A stretch of 64,000 nt of DNA from Salinicola acroporae (GTDB lineage: Bacteria; Pseudomonadota; Gammaproteobacteria; Pseudomonadales; Halomonadaceae), in assembly GCF_003206615.1 (NCBI RefSeq), contig NZ_PZJW01000008.1, positions 18,713 through 82,712 of the forward strand, given 5' to 3'. Below the pieces are notes generated by a model that saw only the letters and a program-made list of their open reading frames with translations, did not search any database and was not told where the DNA came from. A program made the position numbers and the translations under genes. The stretch's first letter is position 1; each line of letters begins with the position of its first letter. Positions 33,321 to 42,167 of the stretch are shown one piece after another.

Positions 33321-34229
33321 ATGCTGGACTACAAACTACTCGAAGCGCTCTCCGCCATCGTCGATCAAGGCGGCTTCGAACGTGGCGCCCAACAGCTCAA
33401 CCTGACCCAATCAGCAGTCTCCCAACGCATCAAGCTGCTTGAAGCGCGTCTGGGCCAGCCGGTGGTCGTCCGCACGCCGCGCTTGCTGCCGACCCCGCTA
33501 GGCCAACGACTTCTCAATCACGCCCAGCAGGTACGGCTGCTGGAGCACGACCTGCTCGACCGGATCCCGGCGCTGGGCGAGGGAACGCAACGGCTCAGGT
33601 TGGCGATCAACGCCGACAGTCTCGCAACCTGGTGGGCGCCAACCCTTGGCGACTTCTGCCACCGTCGCGGGGTGCTGCTGGACCTGGTGGTGGACGATCA
33701 GGAGGTGGCACTGCGCCGCATGCGCGATGGCGAGGTGGCCGGCTGCATCTGCGCCACCGCGCGACCGGTCCAGGGGGCACGGTCGCGCGCCCTCGGTGCC
33801 ATGCGCTACCGCGTCATGGCCAGCCCCGGATTCTCCGAGCGTCATTTCGCGGAGGGTGTCTCCCAGCAGGCGCTGGAGCGGGCCCCGGCGATTCTCTACG
33901 GACCGGAGGATCGTCTGCATCAGCGCTATCTCGATCTGCACGGTTTCAAGGATCCGTTTCCGCACCACCTCTGCCCGTCATCGGAAGGCGTGCTGCACAT
34001 GACGCTCGCCGGTATCGGCTATGCCATGATCCCCGAGTGCCAGGGTAGTGACGGGCTGTCGAGCGGCGACCTGGTCGATCTCGACCCGCAGCGCCCGTTG
34101 GATGTACCGCTCTACTGGCATTTCTGGCGTCACGGCGGCGAGCTGCTCGATGCCCTGACCGCGCACCTGTTGTCTGCCGGCGACACGTGGCTGAGAGCGC
34201 CGGAAGCGACGACGACCGCCCCAGCCTGA
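33321..34229 (+). CDS. argP: LysR-family regulator ArgP
   Basis: 302 residues. The N-terminal LysR HTH is LDYKLLEALSAIVDQGGFERGAQQLNLTQSAVSQRIKLLEARLGQPVVVR; an effector domain of about 200 residues follows. The sequence LDYKLLEAL...GGFERGAQ, rather than the more usual FxAVAE-type, is the ArgP/LysG pattern. It would activate argO in response to arginine. The first in-frame codon 33318 is TTG followed by ATG at 33321, and the ATG is chosen. It is divergent from argO. Confidence 0.92.
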   Translation: MLDYKLLEALSAIVDQGGFERGAQQLNLTQSAVSQRIKLLEARLGQPVVVRTPRLLPTPLGQRLLNHAQQVRLLEHDLLDRIPALGEGTQRLRLAINADSLATWWAPTLGDFCHRRGVLLDLVVDDQEVALRRMRDGEVAGCICATARPVQGARSRALGAMRYRVMASPGFSERHFAEGVSQQALERAPAILYGPEDRLHQRYLDLHGFKDPFPHHLCPSSEGVLHMTLAGIGYAMIPECQGSDGLSSGDLVDLDPQRPLDVPLYWHFWRHGGELLDALTAHLLSAGDTWLRAPEATTTAPA

Positions 34230-34392
34230 TCGGCAGCACGTCGCACAAAGGCGACATTTTCCCTGTGGTAGAAAGACTTACGTCATTCACGGACTTGCGA
34301 ATGGCAGCCCAGATCCTAAACTGAAGCGATCATCGGGCACCGCCGAACATCGGGGCGGGTCGATGGAACACCGTGACACAAGGAGCAGTGAC

Positions 34393-34773
34393 ATGAGCAA
34401 GACGATGGCAACGACACCGATCTGGATGGCATTGGCCGGCCTCCTGACGCTGGGCACTCTCGCGGGTTGCGCCAGCGACAGCAGCTCGGTCGAGAAGGAG
34501 GCGACTCGCTATGTCGTGACCGGACTGGGCGACGACCAGGACGAGGCGATGAGCAACGCCAAGGAGCGCGCCCTGGAACAGTGCGAGGCGCAGGACTACG
34601 ACAAGTTCGTGATCGTGAAACAGCAGACGATGGGACCCGGCGAGGACTCGAGCAAGGCCGCCAGCACCAATGAGCAACTCGAGGGTGCAACGGTAGACGA
34701 GGATACCGAACTCCAGGCCGCCACCCAGGAAGGCGATGGCTACAAGGTGACCTGGACCATCCGCTGCGGCTGA
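34393..34773 (+). CDS. Small lipoprotein of unknown function
   Basis: 126 residues. A signal sequence is followed by the lipobox LAGC (Cys26), so it is probably a lipoprotein. The mature part is hydrophilic and acidic (DDQDEAMSNAKERALEQCEAQDYDKFVIVKQ) and ends in WTIRC. One or two further Cys might form a disulfide. I do not recognise a family. A good AGGAGCAGTGAC ribosome site precedes the start at 34393. It follows argP by 163 bases and may have its own promoter. Confidence 0.7.
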   Translation: MSKTMATTPIWMALAGLLTLGTLAGCASDSSSVEKEATRYVVTGLGDDQDEAMSNAKERALEQCEAQDYDKFVIVKQQTMGPGEDSSKAASTNEQLEGATVDEDTELQAATQEGDGYKVTWTIRCG

Positions 34774-35066
34774 TCCCCTCTCGCCGGCCGTCGAGGCCGG
34801 CGGCTACCTCCCAAGCCTTGATTACCGGTCGACGCGGCTCCGGCTCCATCCGGACAACGGACCCGCGGAGGGAAGACCGGGCCGCGTGGCCAAGCCAGAA
34901 AGCGGCGAAAACGGACCGGCTGGCGAACCGGCCACGCGGTATCAATGGGGCCATGACACGCCTCGCTCGCCCCTTGGAACGTCCAGGGTATCGTTCAGTG
35001 AGCCGGTGTTTGATCCGATATGGGTGAGTGTCGGCGCTCTTCAGGCGGCATTGGTGTCAGACAGCG
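34774..35066. other. Gene-free stretch with two inverted repeats
   Basis: About 290 bases with no credible gene. A short 8-bp stem (34782-34789 / 34795-34802) just after the lipoprotein stop may help end its transcript, although it has no T run. A second 10-bp inverted repeat has arms at 34882-34891 and 34930-34939 enclosing 38 bases. No known RNA is recognised. Confidence 0.45.
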
Positions 35067-35366
35067 TTAGCGGCGCAGCGCCTCGACGCTCTCGACCTTG
35101 TCGTCCATGCGTTGCTCTCGGTCCGTCCGCGTTCCCATCTTCAGCGTCGTGGTGATACGCGGCGCTCCCATCGCATGAACCCCTTCGTGGCATGCCTTGA
35201 CCACGGCCATCACCTCATCCCACGGCCCCTCGATGTTGGTGCCATAGGCATGCATTCGGTGATGGAGACCGGACGCCTCGATGATTCGCTGGCATTCAGC
35301 CACGTGGGTCGACACCGAGACCCCGACCCCCAGCGGCACGACGCATAGATCGACGATGACGTGCAT
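35067..35366 (-). CDS. MTH1187-family thiamine-binding protein
   Basis: 99 residues, a small ferredoxin-like-fold protein (PF01910). It has MHVIVDLCVVPLGVGVSVSTHVAECQRIIEASGLHHRMHAYGTNIEGPWDEVMAVVKACHEGVH, typical of this family, which binds thiamine or related hydroxymethylpyrimidine compounds. The biological role is unclear. The start at 35366 has GAGGAG about 8 bases upstream. It is divergent from cfa across an unusually long spacer. Confidence 0.88.
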   Translation of the reverse strand: MHVIVDLCVVPLGVGVSVSTHVAECQRIIEASGLHHRMHAYGTNIEGPWDEVMAVVKACHEGVHAMGAPRITTTLKMGTRTDREQRMDDKVESVEALRR

Positions 35367-35840
35367 GATTTCGCTCCTCTGATCGGTTTTTTCGTTGCGC
35401 GGTGCTGTGCCGTTTGTATCCGGGCCCCGCCGAACAGTGGATTCGAACGGGCCGATCCAGTGTATCGATGCCACGGATCCTCTGTAAAAAGCGCAATCCG
35501 GTCTGGACTATCGTGACAATAGCGCTAGGCTTATTGACGGCAAAGATGTTAGCACGCAATGTAAATATGGCTAATACCATCATGGCCGGGCCATGTCTGA
35601 CCGTCGGCAAACACGACTGCTTCGGATATCGCATGGCCAGTAGGGAACAGGGACCGTGGCGCACCACGCCCCCGCCGCCATAGCTTGATCCTTCGGGCCG
35701 TTTCAAGCGAGTGGAAAATGACCGAAAAAACGCGTCAGCGCGGTCGAATCCGCAAGTCAGATGGTTATTTTTCGTCGTTCGAACGAAACGATGTTTTCAG
35801 GCGGCCGGGGGACGCATTGCGCCCCTTGCTAGGAAACAAC
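35367..35840. other. Long divergent spacer before cfa
   Basis: 474 bases without a convincing gene. The stretch 35484-35580 is AT-rich compared with the window. It contains a near-perfect 15-base dyad (35508-35522) and a -35-like TTGACG (35534-35539) on the + strand, but no well-placed -10. Both the divergent thiamine-binding gene and cfa must be controlled from here. Confidence 0.45.
35508..35522. promoter_or_regulatory. Operator-like palindrome
   Basis: CTATCGTGACAATAG: 12 of 14 outer positions are self-complementary around a central base. It lies in the AT-rich part of the divergent spacer. It could be an operator for a dimeric regulator; the identity is unknown. Confidence 0.3.
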
Positions 35841-36992
35841 ATGACCAGTAATACGCCTATCGCCCCCGTCGCGTTGCCCGATACCCGCGCCCGCCAGACC
35901 CTCGAGAGAATGCTCGAGGGCTCCGGCGTCACCCTCAATGGCAATCAGCCCTGGGACATCCGCGTCCACCACCCCGATCTTTTCTCGAGAGTCATCCGCC
36001 AAGGTTCCATCGGCTTCGGCGAAGCCTACATGGATGGCTGGTGGGAGTGCGATCGTATCGACGAGATGATTCACCGCCTACTGCGCCACGGGCTCGGCAG
36101 CATCGCGCATACCACGGCCGAGCGCGTCGTCTACAAACTGCAGTCGAGCCTGATGAACCTGCAGAGCAAGGCAAGGGCCTATATCGTCGGCAAGGAGCAC
36201 TACGACTTCGGCAACGATCTCTTCACCCGCATGCTGGACGAGACGCTCTGCTACTCCTGCGGCTACTGGAAGGAAGCCCGCACGTTGCACGAGGCCCAAG
36301 TCGCCAAGCTCGATCTCGCTTGCCGCAAGCTCGATCTCGAGCCCGGCATGCGAGTGCTCGACATCGGCTGCGGCTGGGCCAGCTTCGCCGAGCACGCCGC
36401 CCGCCAGTACGGCGTCGAAGTCACCGGCATCACCATCTCCGAGGAGCAGGCAAAGCTGGGCCGTGAACGCTGCGCCGGGCTGCCGGTGGAGATATTGCTT
36501 GAGGATTATCGCGAGCTCAGCGGCGAATTCGACCGTATCGTGTCGATCGGCATGTTCGAACACGTCGGTCAGCGCAACTACGCCACCTACTTCGATACCG
36601 TCAAACGGCTGTTGAAGCCCGGTGGCCTGTTCGTGCTGCATACGATCGGCTCCAACACCAACGATGTCAGCGTCGACCCCTGGATCAACAAGTACATCTT
36701 CCCCAACGGCATCCTGCCCTCGATCCAACAGGTCGCCGATGCCAGCGAAGGCAAGCTGGTGATGGAGGACTGGCAGAACTTCGGTGCCGACTACGACACC
36801 ACGCTGATGGCATGGCAGGAGAACCTGCTCGCCCACTGGCACGAGATCGCCGACAACTACGGGGAGCGGGTCAAGCGGATGTTCCTCTACTATCTCGGCT
36901 CCTGCGCCGGCGCCTTCCGGGCGCGGGATCTTCAGCTATGGCAGGTGGTCTACTCCAACGGTCGCGGGGGTCGTTACGACTCGCCGCGCTGA
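35841..36992 (+). CDS. cfa: Cyclopropane-fatty-acyl-phospholipid synthase
   Basis: 383 residues, the usual Cfa length. The N-terminal part contains RQGSIGFGEAYMDGWWECDRIDEMIHRLL, then IVGKEHYDFGNDLFTRMLDETLCYSCGYWKEA (with the conserved Cys140), the SAM-binding VLDIGCGWASF (172-182) and SIGMFEHVGQRNYATYF. It converts unsaturated acyl chains in phospholipids to cyclopropane forms, a change linked to stress and salinity. The start at 35841 with AGGAAAC 6 bases upstream gives the standard length; an upstream in-frame ATG at 35718 would add 41 unrelated residues. Confidence 0.95.
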   Translation: MTSNTPIAPVALPDTRARQTLERMLEGSGVTLNGNQPWDIRVHHPDLFSRVIRQGSIGFGEAYMDGWWECDRIDEMIHRLLRHGLGSIAHTTAERVVYKLQSSLMNLQSKARAYIVGKEHYDFGNDLFTRMLDETLCYSCGYWKEARTLHEAQVAKLDLACRKLDLEPGMRVLDIGCGWASFAEHAARQYGVEVTGITISEEQAKLGRERCAGLPVEILLEDYRELSGEFDRIVSIGMFEHVGQRNYATYFDTVKRLLKPGGLFVLHTIGSNTNDVSVDPWINKYIFPNGILPSIQQVADASEGKLVMEDWQNFGADYDTTLMAWQENLLAHWHEIADNYGERVKRMFLYYLGSCAGAFRARDLQLWQVVYSNGRGGRYDSPR

Positions 36993-36993
36993 T

Positions 36994-37032
36994 ACGAGCG
37001 ACGAGCGACGAGCGACGAGCGACGAGCGACGA
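36994..37032. repeat. Heptanucleotide tandem repeat (ACGAGCG)n
   Basis: Five exact copies of the 7-base unit ACGAGCG plus a partial sixth, beginning 2 bases after the cfa stop codon. The copy number could vary by slippage. It lies before the terminator, so it would be in the 3' end of the cfa mRNA. Confidence 0.85.
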
Positions 37033-37061
37033 AGATTATCGAAGGGCGCGACCCACGTGAG

Positions 37062-37095
37062 AAAAAAGGGCCTGCCATAGCAGCAGGCCCTTTTT
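37062..37095. terminator. Bidirectional terminator between cfa and the SMC gene
   Basis: An 8-bp GC stem (37068-37075 / 37083-37090) has A-rich sequence before and TTTTTCTTT after. It can thus end both the + strand cfa transcript and the - strand condensin-like operon. Confidence 0.9.
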
Positions 37096-37250
37096 CTTTG
37101 CCCCACTTCATCGCCGCGAGTCTCCCAAGGGGCTTGCCCCTCGCCATCATGAGCGGAAGGGTCATCAAGGCTCGGCCAGCAGTATGCCGATCCTGGCGAA
37201 TCCAACCCTGAGCCCGTTATCTCCAGGCCCGCCAAAGCGAGCCTGGCCGA

Positions 37251-40200
37251 TCACTCCACCGGAGCCGGGGTCACATGAATCCCGAACAGGCTGGCTTCGC
37301 CGCTGCCCCGACCGGTCTCCTCGGGAGCCACTGCCTGCCCCTCACGCACGATGACGTGACCGCCCTGCCCCTGCTGGCCGCCGATCACGCTGCCGACCAG
37401 GTAGGTGGGAAAGATGCTCGGGTCGTTCTCGTAGTTGGGGTTGTGGATCAGGCCGATCATCTGGAAACGCCCGCGGGTGTTGCGCAACGACTCCAGCGAA
37501 TCCTGGATCAGGCGGCGGTGGGAGAGCTTGGAGAACAGGCCATCGAGCAGGATGACACTCTCGCGGCTGGCACGGGCCCGACGCTTGTGACTGCCGGGTA
37601 GTTCGCGCAGCTCGCGCTCGATGGCGAATTCGGAAAGCTTCACCAGCCACATCAGCGAGACCGCTTCGCGCTGGCCTTCCGACATATCCTCGTTGAGCGA
37701 GAACAGCCGGCCGTGGGGACGGATAGCATCGTGCTTCAGGCGGATGGTGACGTCGCAGAACAGCCCGCGGTAGATGCGTCGGCGAATCTGGCGAGTCAGT
37801 TCGTCGTCGCGGCCGCCCTTGGCCTGCGCACCGTCGCTGGCCTGCTCGAGGCGCCGCCGCTGGACCGCGAGATGGGCGTCGATGTCCGCCAGCAACTGCT
37901 GGATCAGCTCCCGCACCGACTCGTCGGCGATCAGGTCGGCCTTGACCTCAAAGTAGGCGCCGCCCCCGCTGGAGCGTTTCGCGACACGCTTGAGAATCTC
38001 CAGATTGCCGGCCGCGTCGATGATGATCGAACTCAGGCGCTCGACCAGGGTGTCCTCGATCTGCTCGCGAGACGCGTGCAATCGGGCCACGCGCTGGCGA
38101 TGTTCGTCCAGTTGCCCTCCCAGCTGGCGGTGCAGGCCGCGCAGCGACTCCAGCGCCGCGTGGCTGACGCCCTCCAGCGTATCCAGCCGCGCGCGTTCGG
38201 TTTCGTTGAACAATCGGCTGGCACTGGCCGACTCCAGCGACAAGGCCAGCGCCTTCTCCCGGGCCGTCACATCCCGGGCCTGACGCTCCCGATTGCGGGC
38301 ACGCTCGCCGAGGTTGAGCCCGCCCAACCCTTCCAGCAGAGTCTGCTGACAGGTCTCCAGGGCCTCGAGGTCGAGCGCGGCGGCATCCGTCTCTTCGCCG
38401 GGATCATCCAGTGCCGACGCCAGCCACTGGCACCACTCGTCCATGGCCGCGTCGAGCCGTGGCGCGTCGATACCCACCGCCGGCCAGCGGGCCGTGGCAT
38501 CCGCGGCGGCACGTTCCAGCCAGCCCTCGGGCAGTTGACGCAATACCTCCAGCCACGCCACCGCCAGCTGATCCACCACCATCAGCGCCTGCTGGTGACG
38601 GGCCACGCGGGTTTCCACCACGCCCTGCTCGCGGCCATTGGCCTTGCGTCGCTCCCGCGCCTCCTTGAGCGACTGCTTGAGGCGGCCGATGTCGCGTTCC
38701 AGGGTGCGATTCCCCCCCTGATCGTCGCGGACTTCCAGAAATGCCCGGATCCGCGCGAAATCGAAGTCGGCTCGTCGACTGGCCTGGGCCAGGGCGGCCG
38801 CCAGCGCCGTTTCCCGCGCCTCGGCATCGCGCATGAAGCCCGGCCCCTCCTCGGCGACGAATGCCGCCAGGCGGCGCAGACGTTCACGCTCCCCATCCGC
38901 GAAAAGCTGACGCAGCTGCTCGCGACACTCGTCGCGACGGGCGTTCAACTCTTCGCTCTGCAGCGCGATTTCGGCGAACCGTTCCTCGTGCTCGGTCAAG
39001 GTTTCGGTCAGCGCCGCCAGACTGGCATCGATCTCCTCCAACCGCTCGACACCACCGGCCGCAGCGAATCGCTCCGCCGCCAGCCAGAGCTCACCGTGGC
39101 TCTCCAGTTCCCTGGCGGCCTGCTCGCGCTGCGGGCTCAGCGTCTCGATACGAGCCGCGGCGGCCTCGCTCTCCTCGACGGCCGCGTCCAGCGCGGGTTC
39201 ACCGCCCTCCTCGAGGAAACGCTGGAAATCGTCGATCGATTTCATCGCCGCTTCGCTCAAGCGCGGCTCGAGCGCCTGTCGCTCGCTCTCCGCCCGATCG
39301 CGCTGCTCTTCCAGCGCCGCCAGTTGCACTTCGACATCCTGGCTGACCGCTTCGTCGGCCTGGAGCGCAAGATGGAAACGCTCGCCGTGGGGATCGAGGC
39401 GCTGGACCTCGGCTTCCAGCGCCAGCCGGCGTTCACGGTCGACCGCGAGACGCTGCTGGGTCTCCTCTCGCAACGCAGTCAGATAAGCAGGATCGAGCGC
39501 GGCCTTGACCGCCAGCGTCTCCACGCCTTGCACCGCCCCCAGCGGCAACTCGCCACGTGCCAGCGTTGCCTGCAGACGACCGGCCTCGAGCACCGGAACG
39601 CCGCAGCCGGCATCGACCAGACACTGCGACGCTTCGCGGGCGTAGTCCTCACCTTCGACCACCGGCGCGAACAGCTGGCCGGCAGCCTGGGCCAGCCAGT
39701 CGCGGCGCTGACCGTCTTCCGCCTCGATACCGGCCAGCACCTCGTGGAGGGGGCGGAAGGCGATCTCCCGGGCATCGAGACACGCGCGGGCTTCGGCCTC
39801 GGACGCGAGCCGGGCCAGGGGATCGCCACTCAAGCTTTCGAGATACTGCTCGCGCGCGTCGATGGCGGCAGCCAGTGTCTCCTGCTCTCTCAGCAGGCGG
39901 GGATAGCGCGCCTTGGCATCCTTGAGCCAGGCCGACGGCGCCTGTTCGCTCAGCTCCCGGAAGTCGTGCAGCGCCTGCCGCAGGATGCCGAGCTGCTGGG
40001 CCTGCTGGTCGAGTCGATGCAGCCGGTCCTGGGCTTCCCGTGACTGGCGATAGAGCGTGTCTCGCAGGTGTACCGGCGAGGCTTCGCCGTGCCAGTGACG
40101 ATAACGCTCGGCGGCGTCCCTGAGCGGCGCCAGCCGTTCGAGGCGCGCCTTGGCATCGCTTTGGGCTCTCCGGCTCTCGGCCAGCGCCTGTTCGTGTGCT

Positions 40201-42167
40201 GCCAGCGCGTTCTTGCGCTCGCTCCAGAACCCCACCGCCGAATGCTCGGACCAGCGTTCGGCGAAGGTCTGCCAGGCCTGCCGGCCGGAGGCCAGCGGCG
40301 CCAGCTCCCCTTCCAGGCGCTGGCGCTGTTCGCGTCGCGCCTGCAGCGCTTCGCGAACACTCTCGCGCTGGCTATCCAGTGAGTTTGCCTGGGCGTCCCA
40401 ATCGTCAAGCTGCGCTTCCAGGTGCTCCCGCTGCGCTTCCTTGGTCGCCAGCAGTTCGTCGGGTGAGCTATCGGGATGTTCGGCAAGGAACGCTTCGTAC
40501 CACTGCGCCGGCTGCTTGAGCTCGCCCATCCGCCCCAGGTGGTCGGCATGCGCCTTGCGGGCCTCGGCCAGCCTCGCCTGCGCGCTCTCGCGGGTGGCTT
40601 CCGGCGTTTCCAGTTCGGCCTCGGTGAAGAGCCCCTCGGCCAGCGCCTGGGTGTAGACGCTCTGGTTGTCGATGAAGTCGCGCTGGCGCGATTCCAGCTG
40701 CTCGCGCTCGTGCTCCAGCCGCTCCATCTCCTCGTCGAGCTGTTCGGCATCGAGACGCAGCGAACGGCGATACTCGCGGTCGGCGATCACCTCTTCGCGG
40801 AAACGGTTGCCATCCATCGACTCGAACGCCTCGGCGGCGTCGTCGAGCAGGCCGAGGGCACGATAGCGGGAGGCGTCGTCATTGAAGGCGTGGCTGTCCG
40901 CCAGCCAGGCCCGCGCCTGGTCGAACGAAACATGGCCGATGTCGCGGGCCGTGGTCCAGGTCGCCTGCGGCAGGTGGATCAGACGACGATGCGTGTCGAC
41001 TCGCGCGCCGCGCTCGGAGAGCGCCAGCCGCACGTTGCGCTCGGCCTGACGCGACAGCTTGGCCAGCAGCCAGGTGGAGACCCGCGGCCGTTCGGTATCG
41101 CCGGCCACCCACGCAAAGCCAACCGCGTTGTCGGCCACCTCCTTGGCGGGCTCTGCCTGCTCGACGCTGCCGCTGCCTCCCGGCAAGCCCTGCAGCGGCG
41201 CCAGCGCCTGCCCGCCGAGCAGCCGCTCGGCCTCGAGCAGCGAGGCATCGAGCTCGGCCAGCTGGCGGCGCGCCTCGAGCAGGCCCTCGCCCTCTTCGTT
41301 CAGGGTGGCCAGCCGCTCGACCTTGTCGCCGGCGCGCTGCTGGTCGCTTTCGGCTTCCGCAAGCCGATGGCGCAGCTCGGTAATCCGGGTGCCGGAATTG
41401 AGGATCACATCCTCGATCAGTTCCTCTTCCTCGTCGGTCTCGCCGCGAGTCGCCCCGGACAGGATCTGTGGCGCCAGCACCTCGTAGAAGAACGCCTGGT
41501 CGGCCTTCTCGCCGGCCCGCGGCTTGATGGCATTGAATATCTGGCTCTTGTCGGCGCCGCCCTCCTTCTGGAATGCCGCCATCTGCGCCAGCTCACGGCG
41601 TGAGATATGCGCTCCCACCGCTTCCAGCCACTCCTCCCGGTTGTGGGCCCGGGTCACTCCCTGGGCGCGCATCGTGCTCTGGAAGTCGGCATTGGCGTAG
41701 AGCGCCAGCTTGCCATCGCGGGTGATGTGATGCACCGGCACGTCGGCCAGCCTGCCCGGATAGTGGTAGAAAACCAGCCCGCTGCCATCGCTGTAGCCGT
41801 ACATGCCGAACACGAAGGTCTCGCCGGAGACTTCCTCGCCGGCGACGGCCAGCATATCGTCCTGCTGGCTGGCGCTGTCCTGGGCGCGAAACTCGACGCG
41901 CAGGTGTGTCCAGCTGCGGCCCTCGCCGTTGACCTTCGACGGCGAGCACTTGCGCCGAGTCCGGGTCAGGAGCTGGCGATCCCGGGAGAGCATGCCGATC
42001 AAGGCCTCGGCCATGGTGGTCTTGCCGAAGCCGTTCTCCATGCTGATCGCGCTCGACTGCCCGCGCAGGTCGAGCAGCAGATGACGCATCTTGGCTTCCC
42101 AGGGCGAGGCGATGTCACCGTGCTTGTTGAGCAGGTTGGCGATCTCGATACGGTTGATGACACTCAC
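37251..42167 (-). CDS. MukB/MksB/JetC-like SMC ATPase, 1638 residues
   Basis: 1638 residues, very large for this class (MukB is about 1490, MksB and JetC often about 900-1200). The N-terminal ATPase half has a P-loop-like ENGFGKTTMAEAL (residues 44-56), in which the usual first Gly is Met43. The middle (about 240-1400) is mostly charged and coiled-coil-forming, with a possible hinge. The C-terminal half has a signature MSEGQREAVSLMW (about 1495-1507) and a Walker B-like VILLDGLFSKLSHR (Asp1542-Gly1543). There the normal catalytic Glu is Gly. It overlaps the MukE-like gene as ATGA. The combination with a MukF-like and a MukE-like gene points to a condensin or plasmid-defence complex. Whether it hydrolyses ATP is in doubt. 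Confidence 0.82.
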   Translation of the reverse strand: MSVINRIEIANLLNKHGDIASPWEAKMRHLLLDLRGQSSAISMENGFGKTTMAEALIGMLSRDRQLLTRTRRKCSPSKVNGEGRSWTHLRVEFRAQDSASQQDDMLAVAGEEVSGETFVFGMYGYSDGSGLVFYHYPGRLADVPVHHITRDGKLALYANADFQSTMRAQGVTRAHNREEWLEAVGAHISRRELAQMAAFQKEGGADKSQIFNAIKPRAGEKADQAFFYEVLAPQILSGATRGETDEEEELIEDVILNSGTRITELRHRLAEAESDQQRAGDKVERLATLNEEGEGLLEARRQLAELDASLLEAERLLGGQALAPLQGLPGGSGSVEQAEPAKEVADNAVGFAWVAGDTERPRVSTWLLAKLSRQAERNVRLALSERGARVDTHRRLIHLPQATWTTARDIGHVSFDQARAWLADSHAFNDDASRYRALGLLDDAAEAFESMDGNRFREEVIADREYRRSLRLDAEQLDEEMERLEHEREQLESRQRDFIDNQSVYTQALAEGLFTEAELETPEATRESAQARLAEARKAHADHLGRMGELKQPAQWYEAFLAEHPDSSPDELLATKEAQREHLEAQLDDWDAQANSLDSQRESVREALQARREQRQRLEGELAPLASGRQAWQTFAERWSEHSAVGFWSERKNALAAHEQALAESRRAQSDAKARLERLAPLRDAAERYRHWHGEASPVHLRDTLYRQSREAQDRLHRLDQQAQQLGILRQALHDFRELSEQAPSAWLKDAKARYPRLLREQETLAAAIDAREQYLESLSGDPLARLASEAEARACLDAREIAFRPLHEVLAGIEAEDGQRRDWLAQAAGQLFAPVVEGEDYAREASQCLVDAGCGVPVLEAGRLQATLARGELPLGAVQGVETLAVKAALDPAYLTALREETQQRLAVDRERRLALEAEVQRLDPHGERFHLALQADEAVSQDVEVQLAALEEQRDRAESERQALEPRLSEAAMKSIDDFQRFLEEGGEPALDAAVEESEAAAARIETLSPQREQAARELESHGELWLAAERFAAAGGVERLEEIDASLAALTETLTEHEERFAEIALQSEELNARRDECREQLRQLFADGERERLRRLAAFVAEEGPGFMRDAEARETALAAALAQASRRADFDFARIRAFLEVRDDQGGNRTLERDIGRLKQSLKEARERRKANGREQGVVETRVARHQQALMVVDQLAVAWLEVLRQLPEGWLERAAADATARWPAVGIDAPRLDAAMDEWCQWLASALDDPGEETDAAALDLEALETCQQTLLEGLGGLNLGERARNRERQARDVTAREKALALSLESASASRLFNETERARLDTLEGVSHAALESLRGLHRQLGGQLDEHRQRVARLHASREQIEDTLVERLSSIIIDAAGNLEILKRVAKRSSGGGAYFEVKADLIADESVRELIQQLLADIDAHLAVQRRRLEQASDGAQAKGGRDDELTRQIRRRIYRGLFCDVTIRLKHDAIRPHGRLFSLNEDMSEGQREAVSLMWLVKLSEFAIERELRELPGSHKRRARASRESVILLDGLFSKLSHRRLIQDSLESLRNTRGRFQMIGLIHNPNYENDPSIFPTYLVGSVIGGQQGQGGHVIVREGQAVAPEETGRGSGEASLFGIHVTPAPVE

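Noticed and set aside
35402-35683. Plus-strand frame of 93 codons in the cfa upstream spacer
   Set aside because: It lacks a ribosome site, covers the AT-rich regulatory region and shows no recognisable features.
36994-37032. CRISPR array
   Set aside because: The repeat unit is 7 bases with no spacers and no cas genes.
37713-40043. Long plus-strand open frame of 776 codons opposite the SMC gene
   Set aside because: It is a high-GC antisense shadow: low complexity, no ribosome site, and no recognisable domain. The minus-strand frame has SMC motifs and operon overlaps.
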